A model generated the notes under the pieces. It searched no databases. It was not told the origin of the DNA and saw nothing but the letters and a program-made list of their open reading frames with translations. Source: Actinomycetes bacterium (lineage in GTDB: Bacteria; Actinomycetota; Acidimicrobiia; Acidimicrobiales; Acidimicrobiaceae). From it: a DNA stretch of 33,039 nucleotides. Below, in pieces: positions 1 through 7,867 of the stretch. Both the position numbers and the translations under genes were made by a program. Location: positions 1 to 33,039 of the forward strand of contig JAKAZZ010000028.1 of the NCBI GenBank assembly GCA_021826315.1, read 5' to 3'. The first letter of the stretch is position 1, and each line of letters starts with the position of its first letter.

Positions 1-789
1 CTGATTTTCGATCACCATTAGGCGTTCAAGAGCGTCAAGGTAAGAGACGACCGTGTTATGGGCCAATGGTCCTGACTCCCCTCCCGTCCCATAGCCCAAA
101 ACCCCAATTGCCACTTCGGTAGCGACATTGCGAGCAAAGGATCGTAAGAAGCGTTTAAGTCGTTGTGGGTCTCTATATGCCCCTGCCAAACGTTGAACGT
201 CTACATTACAAATATTGTCAAGGTAATCACGCACCGAACGAGCAGCGACGCGTGAAGAAAGTTCAAGATTTCGTGGCCAACCACCGCGTACTATCAGATA
301 GGTAAGGTCCTGAAGCGAAAGCGCAACTTCGCCCGACTTCGGGGCCTCCCCTTCCATAAGTTTCGTAAGAGAAACCTGACCAGTGCTAAACCCCATCTCA
401 AACAACGTCATAGGTCGCATGGTCAAGATAGAAAATCGACCTGCGACACTGTGGCGCTTAGTATCATCATTCGGAACTGACGAACCAGTAAGTATGAACT
501 GACCAAATGTCCTGCGCTGGTCAACCAGCCTACGCACATCGTTCCAGATACTCGGCGACTCCTGCCACTCATCAATCAATCTCGTGACAGCGCCTTCAAG
601 CACGAGCAACGGATCAACACTAAGAGCCCGCTTTGCTTCAGTATCAACATCAAGCATTACAGAACTCTTGGCTAATCTAAGAGCAGTTTCCGTCTTCCCG
701 CACGCTTTGGGCCCCTCAATCAGTACCGCACCGGTCGCTGCCAAGCGTTCACCCAGTTCAACATCGACGATCCTGTCCCTATGCAACAT
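1..789 (-). CDS. AAA-type ATPase, DUF4143 family (3' end outside window)
   Basis: This frame is open from ATG at 789 to the left edge (263 codons), so the C-terminus lies outside the window. The N-terminal part shows a Walker A motif, GPKACGKT, at about residues 23-30 after a hydrophobic strand, followed by LILTGSS-type sensor text (FILTGSSVPN). The last visible part has the DUF4143 signature NTVVSYLDALERLMVIENQ. Such proteins are cytoplasmic predicted ATPases, often on mobile or TA-rich islands. Their substrate is not established, and a DNA or TA-related role is only a guess. GGAAAG lies a few bases upstream of the ATG. The 23-bp tandem repeats at 833-878 sit in the presumed promoter region. 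No base damage is visible in the part present. Confidence 0.88.
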   Translation of the reverse strand, partial: MLHRDRIVDVELGERLAATGAVLIEGPKACGKTETALRLAKSSVMLDVDTEAKRALSVDPLLVLEGAVTRLIDEWQESPSIWNDVRRLVDQRRTFGQFILTGSSVPNDDTKRHSVAGRFSILTMRPMTLFEMGFSTGQVSLTKLMEGEAPKSGEVALSLQDLTYLIVRGGWPRNLELSSRVAARSVRDYLDNICNVDVQRLAGAYRDPQRLKRFLRSFARNVATEVAIGVLGYGTGGESGPLAHNTVVSYLDALERLMVIENQ

Positions 790-832
790 TTTTAGCTTTC
801 CATAAAGCGTAACACATAGAGAATAAGCGACA

Positions 833-885
833 CATTGATAGATTTGGCGGAAATACATTGATAGATTTGGCGGAAATATATTGAT
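833..885. repeat. 23-bp tandem direct repeat upstream of the ATPase gene
   Basis: Positions 833-855 and 856-878 are identical 23-mers in tandem, with core TTGATAGATTTGGCGG. A third partial copy (TTGAT) starts at 881. They lie 44-89 bp upstream of the minus-strand ATPase start. A possible -10 (TATTCT on the minus strand, 819-824) lies between repeats and gene. Iterated sites so close to a start suggest an operator or an iteron-like binding site; this is inference. Confidence 0.7.
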
Positions 886-1329
886 GCTCGAGGCGGTGAG
901 CGCCATCGGCTTCAGCCCACACAATCTCAGCGATCTAACTTCAAATGAGCCACTACTAAAGCGAGAACGGAAATGCCTGGGACGGAAAATGAGAAAGGGG
1001 AACTCTATGGGTAGTCGAGGCTTCTGGAGCTACAACCTCAACGGTGACACTATACCCAAGGTTTTCGCAAACGTTGATCTCATGGTCTCTAGTACTGTTA
1101 GCTCAGTTTAAACGGTAAAAGTAAGCCTATCTCAGTACTTAATGTTGCAACTGAAGTGCAGTTAGACCTGCTGGATGCAATTGTGGAAGCCAAACTGGCA
1201 CGGTAGATCCTGGATGCCCTACCCTAAATGTAAGAATACTGTCCAAAATATAATTGGGAGTATTTGTCGCGAAGGGTGATGACCTACACCAGATCGAAAA
1301 TCCTCTTGGCGTCGAATCAGCTTGTTCGA
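886..1329. other. Gene-free stretch
   Basis: No gene could be supported here. A 34-codon plus-strand open stretch ending at the TAG near 1205 (VLNVATEVQLDLLDAIVEAK) looks protein-like, but it has no start and was not recognised. It may be the tail of a decayed gene. Confidence 0.4.
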
Positions 1330-1587
1330 TTACTGATAAACCACTCGGCGGTGGTCAACGGTGTAACGACAATTACCTGGACTCCATCATCGATTGTGTA
1401 AATGATCCGGTAGTCACCTACTGTATAGCCTAAAACCATCGCGACCCCTGAGCTGGAGAGAAGCTGGGGGACGTGGATATCGAGCGAGAAGCTCAATCGC
1501 TCCCTGAATCCGGGGTTGAATTGAAGGATTAATCTTTCGAAGTTCACGAACTGCGCAAGGCCTAAATTCGATTTGATACCGGCTCAC
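1330..1587 (-). pseudogene. relE: RelE/ParE-type toxin, two frameshifts
   Basis: The gene begins with GTG at 1587, overlapping the antitoxin stop (GTGA). Frame one reads SRYQIEFRPCAVRELRK and continues to LQLRGRDGFRLYS before a TGA. The characteristic strand GDYRIIYTIDDGVQVIVV follows in a second frame. The tail VDHRRVVYQ and TAA (1332-1330) are back in the first frame. The two shifts therefore compensate, one after CTA in GFRL and one just before VDHRR. Reassembled length is about 85 residues, the usual size for RelE mRNA-interferase family toxins. As it stands, no single frame encodes the toxin fold. RelE toxins cleave ribosome-bound mRNA. Confidence 0.85.
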
Positions 1588-1754
1588 GACCAGCCGAGAT
1601 CTCTCTTTACTTGATCCCGGGGAATGTTACTTCCCTGTTCATCCTGAGCGATATTAAACGCGGCTACATCACGAGACTCTTCGAGCGCCTCGACCATTTC
1701 GTCGTATTGGCTCGGGCTTATCACCGCTGCCGCGCGCCGGGAGTTGTCGGCGAG
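1584..1754 (-). pseudogene. relB: RelB/Phd-type antitoxin, N-terminus lost
   Basis: The minus strand reads RRAAAVISPSQYDEMVEALE, then ESRDVAAFNIAQDEQG, and ends IPRDQVKRDLGWS with a TGA overlapping the toxin GTG. This matches the C-terminal two-thirds of Phd/YefM/RelB antitoxins: the AVISPxxYxxM strand-helix and the acidic toxin-binding tail. A TAA at 1757-1755 blocks the frame, and no DNA-binding N-terminus was found in the other frames upstream. The remnant could not autoregulate its operon. Its partner toxin is also frameshifted. Confidence 0.8.
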
Positions 1755-2033
1755 TTAGTTTGTATTCCATCACCTACAACAACCCAATGGTGAGTACTTT
1801 TAAGGCCAATACATGAGATGAAGCCAAACTGTTTTCTCGGAAAGGCCAGCTGCATCTTTGAACCGATTTTGCGTGAAGCCGAAAATCTGACATGGCATCG
1901 TATTTGAGGTACTACCAAGCCGTAAATGTACTGGTAAAAATGGGTCGTTATGGTCGGGTTAACAATGGTGTGGTGTTTCCACCATTGTTGGGTGTGTAAT
2001 CTTATCAACCACTTTGAGATCTTGAGCTGAACC

Positions 2034-2316
2034 CTATAGTCCGAGTTCGGAATGCGAACCAAGCCTCACTAGTTGCACGCGATCGGGATTCAATTTTCTG
2101 TATATGAGCACTAAGTCGGGTCTAATATGGCAGTCGCGGTGATCACTCCATTCTCCCGCAAGCGGATGGTCTTGATATCGTTGTTCCAAAGGCTCGTCAT
2201 TAGCTAAGGATTGCACGATACTGTGAAAGTCTCTTTCTAGGGTGAGCCTATTTTTTCCCCTTTGCTTCTCGCTTGTAATCGCGTTTGAAAGCATTGGTAG
2301 TCTCAATCAGGCGCAT
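2034..2316 (-). pseudogene. yafQ: YafQ toxin with +1 frameshift in an A-tract
   Basis: YafQ is a ribosome-dependent mRNA endonuclease partnered by DinJ. The natural start is ATG at 2316, 14 nt inside the antitoxin gene, reading MRLIETTNAFKRDYKREAKG as in YafQ homologues, then KK and TAG. After the run GGGGAAAAAA (2260-2251) the rest of the toxin is in the next frame: RLTLERDFHSIVQSL, then YQDHPLAGEWSDHRDCHIRP and VRLGSHSEL. That frame keeps the conserved His, His, Asp and His positions. Five As instead of six would restore one continuous frame (AAG GGG AAA AAT AGG). A TTG at 2306 opens the second frame but would give an unrelated N-terminus. The toxin is disrupted, phase-variable, or the tract is a sequencing error. 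Confidence 0.88.
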
Positions 2317-2566
2317 TCAAATCTGCCATCAGTTCCTCAACCGTTGCAAAGGATGGCAGATTACCCCGTCGTGCTTCTTTCATTGCCTCGATAGTTTCTT
2401 CATTGGGAAGCAGTGGATCAAAAGGTAGAGCGTGCTCAGTAGCGACTCTAGTCAGGAGTAGACGCACTGCGTCAGATACGGTTAGCCCCATTGCTTTTAA
2501 GACAAGAGCGGCTTCTTCCTTTATGGCACTATCAATACGAGCCTGAACCAGCGCATTTGCAGGCAT
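2303..2566 (-). CDS. dinJ: DinJ/RelB-type antitoxin
   Basis: An 87-residue protein. A ribbon-helix-helix DNA-binding N-terminus (LVQARIDSAIKEEAALVLKA then MGLTVSDAVRLLLTRVA) is followed by a toxin-binding tail with LPFDPLLPN and an acidic end. It is the size and shape of DinJ, which neutralises YafQ and represses its own operon. GAGGAGG lies just upstream of the ATG. The downstream toxin overlaps it but is frameshifted, so this may act as a solitary antitoxin or regulator. The palindrome at 2593-2615 is the likely operator. Confidence 0.9.
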   Translation of the reverse strand: MPANALVQARIDSAIKEEAALVLKAMGLTVSDAVRLLLTRVATEHALPFDPLLPNEETIEAMKEARRGNLPSFATVEELMADLNAPD

Positions 2567-2592
2567 AATGGCCTCCTCTACTGAATTACATT

Positions 2593-2615
2593 GTAATACA
2601 CCGCTGGTGTATTAC
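2593..2615. promoter_or_regulatory. Palindromic operator of the dinJ-yafQ operon
   Basis: A perfect inverted repeat of 10-bp arms (GTAATACACC / GGTGTATTAC) with a 3-nt spacer, ending 26 bp upstream of the dinJ ATG. On the minus strand TTGCCC (2623-2618) and TGTATT/TACAAT could serve as -35 and -10, so a repressor bound here would cover the promoter. This is the arrangement expected for DinJ autoregulation. Confidence 0.75.
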
Positions 2616-2623
2616 CAGGGCAA

Positions 2624-3321
2624 ATTGGTAGATTTCGTGCTGAGCGCTAATGAATTAGATCCAGAAGCATCATTTTCACCCGGGGGTACTCAAGAGGGTA
2701 AGTCGCCTGTGGCGAAGACGTGGAGCAGTAAGTCATGGATACCATGTTAACTCTACTTTCGGGCACCACCCTATGAAAGCCCAGTTCATGACTATATTGG
2801 CGACTGTGGCGGGTTCCCATTTAATGGTCCAAAATAAATGTGATCTTTGGATCGGGTTGTTTTTACACATTAGTGACTTTAAGGCAAATCCATAGAGCTT
2901 TTTTGATTAGTTAATAGCAGCTGGTTGTTGAGCCTGTGGGCGAAGATCAATCGATTGTGTGTAAACGCGTAGCGTTTTCCACATTTTATATTATGGATAC
3001 AAAACTCACATTAGTGGTGGATTGATAAATTGGGAGCCTTTCAAGAGGCTTTATCTGATTTAGATGCTTACTTTCCACCCTTAAATCCGAAGACCCACTA
3101 ATCGGAGCCGGCCAAGGCCGCTGGTCGCATTTCAACTTAACCTTGCCTTTCCGCTGCAATCGATCTCTGATGCGTAACATTAGATTCGGTCAATAACTAT
3201 ACGGCGCTACCGCATGGCGCCTCATCGAGCGCAATCGGGGCGATTCAATTCTAAGATAGTACTCGAAGAGTTGAACCCCGCAGAACTTTTAAACAGGTTG
3301 CTTCTACTAGGTGGTTTTTTG
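2624..3321. other. Gene-free stretch before mntA
   Basis: No convincing gene. A small inverted repeat AAACGC-GTA-GCGTTT lies at 2963-2977, and another (GGCGC/GCGCC) at 3203-3221 just before the mntA leader. Open frames here lack recognisable protein features. Confidence 0.4.
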
Positions 3322-3612
3322 ATGCGGCCGTCTGAAGTGCTCGAAATGAATCGAAGACAAGTGCGCGACTTAGTTAGCAGCTATCGCACTTCGAATCCTC
3401 GTGTCTTCGGATCAGTGCTGCATGGCACCGATAAAGAGGGCAGCGATCTTGATATACTGGTCGACGTTTTACCGGGTGCGACGTTACTGGATTTGGGTGG
3501 CCTGCTCGATGATCTCGAATCGCTGCTTGGAATCCATGTAGATCTTGTGACACCGGGAGATTTGCCTTCTAAAATTCGAGCGAAGGTACTCGAAGTGGCC
3601 AAAGCTGTATGA
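3322..3612 (+). CDS. mntA: MntA-type nucleotidyltransferase antitoxin
   Basis: A 96-residue minimal nucleotidyltransferase. The start is ATG 3322 because GGTGG precedes it at 3311 and homology begins there. An in-frame GTG or ATG further upstream would add 36 unlikely residues. The catalytic motif is complete: FGSVLHGTDKEGSDLDILVD (GSx10-12DxD type), with a later Asp in HVDLVTPG as third carboxylate. In the type VII HEPN-MNT system MntA adds AMP to its partner HepT and inactivates this RNase. The gene overlaps the hepT frame by four bases (ATGA). Because hepT is frameshifted next door, MntA may now lack a target. Confidence 0.9.
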   Translation: MRPSEVLEMNRRQVRDLVSSYRTSNPRVFGSVLHGTDKEGSDLDILVDVLPGATLLDLGGLLDDLESLLGIHVDLVTPGDLPSKIRAKVLEVAKAV

Positions 3613-3961
3613 ACGAAAATCGCCTTCCGGATTACCTTGAGCACATGAAGCAAGCCGCGGCGGACGCATGCGCCTTCGTCGAGGGGTTAGACAAGGCAGA
3701 CTTTTTTGGTGACAAACGTACACAACAGGCCGTCATCATGAGTCTCGTTATAGTTGGCGAAGCAGCAACCCTTATCATGGGAAATTACTCGAAATTTGCG
3801 CTGGATCATGCGGAAGTACCATGGCGGAACATGCGGGTTAGAGAAACCAAATTGCTCACGGCTATTTTGCCCTAAACCTAGAAGTAGTTTGGGAGACAGT
3901 AAGGTCAGATTTGCTAACGCTACTCAGTCAGCTACCTTTATTGCAACGGGATGCCACTTAG
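3609..3961 (+). pseudogene. hepT: HepT (HEPN) RNase toxin, frameshifted before its active site
   Basis: The N-terminal frame reads MNENRLPDYLEHMKQAAADA through FFGDKRTQQAVIMSLVIVGE to VPWRNMR, typical HepT. It then runs out of frame to a TAA at 3873-3875. The continuation RNQIAHGYFALNLEVVWETV, with the HEPN catalytic Rx4H motif (Arg 3842, His 3857), lies in another frame and ends at TAG 3959-3961. Homologues read NMRGMRN at this point; the sequence GCGGGTTAGAG is one base short of that. Reassembled length is about 117 residues, normal for HepT. The frameshift removes the Rx4H motif, so the toxin should be dead. The stop abuts the ISL3 remnant. Confidence 0.88.
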
Positions 3962-4143
3962 CTCGGCGTATCAAATGGTCGAGTTGAAGGCTTGAACACC
4001 AAGTTCTGCTCGATCATGGCCAGATGCTACGGACTTCATTCTGCTGAGGGAACTCAATCGTTGGTGATGCTTTCTTGTGGACCAATTGATCTCAAACTTC
4101 CCTATGAGAGGGCGAGTTGATCCACATGAGTGTCAATAGAGCC
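3962..4143 (+). mobile_element. ISL3-family transposase C-terminus and right end
   Basis: Reading from 3962, LGVSNGRVEGLNTKF continues to CYGLHSAEG and LVMLSCGPIDLKLPYERAS, then TGA. This is the C-terminal end of ISL3-family transposases, including the Glu of the DDE triad in GRVEGLN. The stop is followed by a 28-bp terminal-repeat-like sequence at 4116-4143, also found at 15244-15271 and, inverted, at 20734-20761. Only about 50 residues remain; the left part of the element is gone. The fragment starts directly at the hepT stop, suggesting a deletion or one-ended insertion. Confidence 0.8.
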
Positions 4144-4633
4144 AAAGCCTTCTTTATTTACCGCAACTCTCATATTCTCGTGGAGTTCCACTCTTAGCAT
4201 CCTTTTTCCGTCTTCTGAGTCGCTTTTCATAAACTCAATGAAAGGAATTAATGTGTCTAAGAGTGGGGCCACTTGGTCAAGCTAACTGGGACCAGTTTGG
4301 TCCGTTGTTTCTAACTGAAGTTGCAAGAATCCTTGGAATAGCTGAAACCACTCGGACCGAAACCTGGAACGAGAACCCTCGTCCCATCAAGTAGCACAAG
4401 CCGGCCTATCACATTTCAAAATCCGTGGAAAAGTACTTCGGCTGCTCACTAACGAACTTCTAACCAAGCGTACAAGTCCTTCTAAGAAGGACTTATCCAT
4501 TCATCTCGTCTTCTGGGTTCACTCGGCGAAGAAGGGTTAGGCAACATCGGAAAATTCAATCGACTCTGTTCGGCACAATGGTATGGCATTTCGGGTTTAG
4601 AAGTTGAGTAAGAATCTCTCTTACTACTCCGAA
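4144..4633. other. Gene-free stretch with a hairpin
   Basis: No gene supported. A perfect 9-bp inverted repeat with a 3-nt loop (AAGTCCTTC-TAA-GAAGGACTT, 4474-4494) could be a transcriptional stop or protein site. It lacks a T-run on the plus strand. Confidence 0.45.
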
Positions 4634-4709
4634 ACCCCTCGTTTACAGGGTATAGCGTAGTAGCCAAACGACATTAGTACTGTATTACCCCCCGTTAACG
4701 GGGTATACT
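4634..4709 (+). promoter_or_regulatory. Twin AbiEi operators and leaderless abiE promoter
   Basis: Two 20-bp imperfect palindromes lie at 4634-4653 and 4687-4706, 17 of 20 bases identical, consensus ACCCCYCGTTWACRGGGTAT. The second contains the perfect 14-mer CCCCGTTAACGGGG (4690-4703). A -10 box TATACT (4704-4709) overlaps the second site and ends 6 nt before the GTG start, as in leaderless transcripts. AbiEi proteins are known to repress by binding paired inverted repeats at their promoter, which fits. Confidence 0.75.
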
Positions 4710-4715
4710 GCAGTA

Positions 4716-5447
4716 GTGAATCGTAACACCACCGTAGATCGCATTGCAGAATTCGCCGAAGACCAGTGGGGCCTAGTGACCCGTCGTCAACTCGAAAACG
4801 CTGAGATTCCAGCAACAACCCTCGACCGCATTACCGCTCCAGATTCACTACTAGAGCGAGTCGCCTACGGTGTCTACCGCCTAGTGGGTTCGCCCACTCC
4901 TGATCACATGGAACTGCGGGCCGCATGGCTTCAGCTGGTTCCCGCTGTACCCGCATGGGAGCGCACTCCCACAGAGGGGGTGGTGTCGCATCGGTCGGCG
5001 GCGGCGCTCTATGATATAGGCCACCTCTCCGCGGACCGGCACGAGTTCACGCTTTCTCAGCGCAAGCAGAGCCGGCGGCGAGATGTTCGTCTTCATCGAC
5101 GCCCCCTCGCAGAGGGAGAGTGGATTCAGTTTCACGGACTGCCGACGACCCGTCCAGCGCGAATTGCCTCTGATCTGCTGTACGAACACGAGGATCCTGG
5201 GGCTGTCGCTCAGATTATCGTTGACGCCATCCGCCAGGGCTTCGACTCCCCCGAAGCCTTCGCTGTGAGCCTCGTCCCCCACGCAGGTCGATTCAGACTA
5301 CGCCATAACGATGGTCTCTCTCTTCTTCGCTGGCTGCTCGACCTCGTCGGTGACATGGAGGCGGAAAAATGGATGCAAGAGGCGCGCAACGCACGGTACG
5401 ATCCGACTAGCGCTCAATCAGTGTCACGACACGGGCTTACAGCGTGA
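4716..5447 (+). CDS. abiEi: AbiEi type IV antitoxin, transcriptional repressor
   Basis: A 243-residue protein. The N-terminal winged-helix region (IAEFAEDQWGLVTRRQLENA, ERVAYGVYRL) is typical of AbiEi, followed by VVSHRSAAALYDIGHL and the C-terminal domain that counters toxicity (TTRPARIASDLL). In type IV systems the antitoxin does not bind the toxin but opposes its effect and represses the operon. GTG at 4716 is used because no Shine-Dalgarno is seen and the -10 box lies 6 nt upstream. The last four bases overlap abiEii (GTGA). The pair appears intact. Confidence 0.88.
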   Translation: MNRNTTVDRIAEFAEDQWGLVTRRQLENAEIPATTLDRITAPDSLLERVAYGVYRLVGSPTPDHMELRAAWLQLVPAVPAWERTPTEGVVSHRSAAALYDIGHLSADRHEFTLSQRKQSRRRDVRLHRRPLAEGEWIQFHGLPTTRPARIASDLLYEHEDPGAVAQIIVDAIRQGFDSPEAFAVSLVPHAGRFRLRHNDGLSLLRWLLDLVGDMEAEKWMQEARNARYDPTSAQSVSRHGLTA

Positions 5448-6349
5448 GTGAACGAAAGCGAACCTACTCTAGTCCGGGGGCCTTTCGTCGGGCGCTCACC
5501 GACAAACTCAAGACGGTCGCGGAATCCAGTCGGTGGACTCTCCCGCAGCTCCAGCGGCAGATGACGTACGACCGCTTTTTGGAGCGGCTATACCTTATCG
5601 ACGAGGGGTGGGTCGTTAAAGGCGCAACGGCGCTCCTTGCCCGCGAGATTGGCGTTCGAGCCACAATCGATATCGACGTCTATCGAGCGGTGGAACATGA
5701 AGTGGCCGAAGTCGACATCGCACGAGCGGCAGCTCTCGATATCGGTGACTACTTCAGGTTCGATATAGGCCCGACGCGCGCGCACTCAGACGGAGCAGCC
5801 GGCTCCCGCTTTCCAGTAACCGCATACGTCGGAGCGACAAGGTGGGCTCAGTTTCACGTCGACCTTGTTGGATCGAATCTCCGCATGACCGGAGAACCTG
5901 ATGAAATGCCGGCACTATTCCGTGTCATGATGCCCGACATTACCCAGCATGGTTATAGGGTTTACCCGCTCGTAGACCATGTAGCCGACAAAGTGGCGGC
6001 AATCATCGAGCGGCATGGGGACCGTCCGTCTACCCGTTTTAAGGACCTTGTCGACCTCGTCGCCATTATAACGGAGGCGTCGGTAGACGCCGGTCTTCAA
6101 AGGGCGGCAATGCATTCAGAAGTGGAGCGGCGTGGAGTCGTTCCGCCTGACCGCTTCGAAGTACCCGACCGTGCACTTTGGGAGATGGGATATAAGAGGG
6201 AGGCACAACGGTCATTGCTGCCTTTGGCCTCGACGCTCGACGAAGCACTGGGCGTAGTCACGCCATTCATCAACGCAGTTTTCGACGGAACGGCAATCGG
6301 TCATTGGGACCCGACGACGCTGCAGTGGAGGGCCGAGACAACTTTCTAA
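5444..6349 (+). CDS. abiEii: AbiEii type IV toxin, nucleotidyltransferase
   Basis: A 301-residue DNA polymerase beta-like nucleotidyltransferase. Residues 59-80 carry the active-site segment KGATALLAREIG then RATIDIDVY with D76 and D78. The conserved Lys/Asp helix appears as HVADKVAAIIERHG and RFKDLVDLVAI. AbiEii-type toxins cause bacteriostasis by nucleotidyl transfer to RNA (tRNA in studied homologues) and give abortive infection against phage. The start GTG overlaps the antitoxin stop, so the two are translationally coupled. No truncation or frameshift is seen; this is one of the best-preserved modules here. Confidence 0.9.
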   Translation: MSERKRTYSSPGAFRRALTDKLKTVAESSRWTLPQLQRQMTYDRFLERLYLIDEGWVVKGATALLAREIGVRATIDIDVYRAVEHEVAEVDIARAAALDIGDYFRFDIGPTRAHSDGAAGSRFPVTAYVGATRWAQFHVDLVGSNLRMTGEPDEMPALFRVMMPDITQHGYRVYPLVDHVADKVAAIIERHGDRPSTRFKDLVDLVAIITEASVDAGLQRAAMHSEVERRGVVPPDRFEVPDRALWEMGYKREAQRSLLPLASTLDEALGVVTPFINAVFDGTAIGHWDPTTLQWRAETTF

Positions 6350-7016
6350 CCCTCGGGGGATATACGAGCACGGACACAATCAGCGCTACGCAAAGATGCA
6401 AGGGCCGGGTTCGATCGCTATCCAGCCTCGCGAACCGGTACCCTACAGTGTGAGTGGGTCAGAATTGGAGTTCATATTCGAAGTGGCTCTGAGTGTGGCT
6501 AACTAGTCCGGATACTCCGGGTGCGCCAGGCGATCTTCAACGAGGATAGCATCCGAATCAAGTTGCGAGAGGTAGTTGCTAACGCAGTTAGTTATCACTT
6601 CGATTAGAGCGACCGACCTCACGTGATTCGTCTCCAATTTGCGTGCGACGAGCCTTTTGAAGTTTGAGGCTGCCGCACGATTTAACGGCCCTAGTGTAAC
6701 CGGCTTGCAACGATTCGTCTTTCGTGCTTTATATCCGTGTAGACGAGTCGATTCTTATCGGTGCTCCGACATACCAATCGCCGCGGAATCCGCACTTAGA
6801 ACGGTTGGGTTTACAGATCGGGAACGTGCAAGTAAAGTTATCACTTTCGCGAAACCCAAGCTACATCCATTCGCTTACCTTTTGAATCGCCTTCTGCTAA
6901 CTTATTCTTAGAAATGATTGATGTGCCTGAAACTGGATTAAGAGGTCCCTGCGCCTACCTGACCTGCTAAAGTCCTTGTGCAGTATTAGCCATGTACCAT
7001 CTGCGGCCACGTATCA
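6350..7016. other. Gene-free stretch with a decayed open frame
   Basis: No complete gene. The minus strand is open without a start from 6754 to a TAG at 6505-6503, and its text looks protein-like (NFKRLVARKLETNHVRSVAL, then LDSDAILVEDRLAHPEYPD). It was not recognised and may be the tail of a broken gene. The rest carries no supported feature. Confidence 0.4.
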
Positions 7017-7130
7017 TTATTGAATCCATATGCGGTTAGGCAGTACTTTTTCCGGTACTGTTTGACGGAGCGAAATCGATGCAGAATGTGGGATACGCAA
7101 ACTATAACTATCATCATTTCGCGACGACAC
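7017..7130 (-). pseudogene. RelE-type toxin stub
   Basis: A GTG at 7130, just downstream of the Phd-type antitoxin, opens a 37-codon frame containing DDSYSLRIPHSASISLRQTV and PEKV. This resembles the first strand and helix of RelE/ParE toxins (YxLRIxxSAxxxLRxxPxxV). TAA at 7019-7017 ends it, and no convincing continuation was found in the other frames. The toxin is thus truncated to about two-fifths of family length. Position and orientation match a normal antitoxin-toxin operon. Confidence 0.55.
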
Positions 7131-7161
7131 GTCGTCCAGACCTAATCATCGCTTGTCTGAG

Positions 7162-7404
7162 CTATTCGGGGCCCAATGTATCACCTTCTTGAACACCTTC
7201 CAATCCCCTCTTGTGGCCTTCGAGCAATGAAGCGTCCGATAGTACAGCAATTGTCTCAAAAATTTCGTCGTAATCGTCAGCGTCTAACAGCACCGCCGCG
7301 CAATTTCCGCTCCTGGTAATTTCAATTCGCCCGTGCGTCGAACTTACCTCTTCAATCATTTTCGACAATTGTGTGTGCGCATAAACAATTGAGACTGTCA
7401 TCAT
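7162..7404 (-). CDS. Phd/YefM-type antitoxin (orphan)
   Basis: An 80-residue protein of Phd/YefM build: an N-terminal beta/alpha DNA-binding part (TVSIVYAHTQLSKMIEEVSS), a strand pair with RIEITRSGNCAAVLLDADDY, and an acidic toxin-binding tail (LLEGHKRGLEGVQEGDTL). The start is ATG at 7404 or the adjacent ATG at 7401. The frame is intact, but the following toxin is only a stub, so it may persist as an orphan that cross-neutralises relatives or represses transcription. Confidence 0.82.
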   Translation of the reverse strand: MMTVSIVYAHTQLSKMIEEVSSTHGRIEITRSGNCAAVLLDADDYDEIFETIAVLSDASLLEGHKRGLEGVQEGDTLGPE

Positions 7405-7867
7405 TTACACCAAATAAAGCGTTAATCGATCCGTGCAGCCAACGAGAGTATGAAATATTGGAAGAGTTCACGCTCAACTCCTTGTGACGAAAGCGGCAGT
7501 TAAGGAGTCACCCTTAAGAGCAAAGTTGACGTTATCCAGAGTTTAATAGGCACCTCACATTGCCACCTCGTATGGGCAATGTTGAATGCCACCATGGCAA
7601 TCAATAAGAGGAAAATCACGGCCTACCTCGTAGGACCCCACGAGTATCTCCTACTTAGTAACGCTTATCTTTGCGAACAGACTTATTGATCTACCAAAAA
7701 ATCCAAAAGTGCACCTAGAGATTGGGTTCCCGCTCCCCTATCTCTGGTATCTGTCCTTAGGCACCTCTTTTATGCACGGTTGCCCGTTCCAGTTAGGTTT
7801 CGATCAAATCAAGTGCAAACCTATCGGTTTAGCAGAAAAATACAACGGCTATTTGGCGGCTTTGATC
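7405..7867. other. Gene-free stretch downstream of hipA
   Basis: No gene supported. An inverted repeat with arms CATTGCC / GGCAATG lies near 7557-7581. The minus-strand antitoxin promoter must lie at its left edge. Confidence 0.4.

Noticed and set aside
881-1111. A 76-codon plus-strand frame after the tandem repeats
   Set aside because: It starts with TTG inside the third repeat copy, has no recognisable domain and poor composition.
1721-2062. A 113-codon minus-strand frame between the RelBE relic and the yafQ gene
   Set aside because: No family resemblance, no ribosome site, and it overlaps the antitoxin relic in another frame.
2034-2316. Programmed frameshifting as the normal way to make YafQ
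   Set aside because: Possible at an A6 tract, but YafQ relatives are known as single-frame genes and many neighbours carry plain frameshifts, so mutation or read error is simpler.
3381-3723. Minus-strand frames opposite mntA and hepT
   Set aside because: They are shadows of the well-supported nucleotidyltransferase and HEPN frames.
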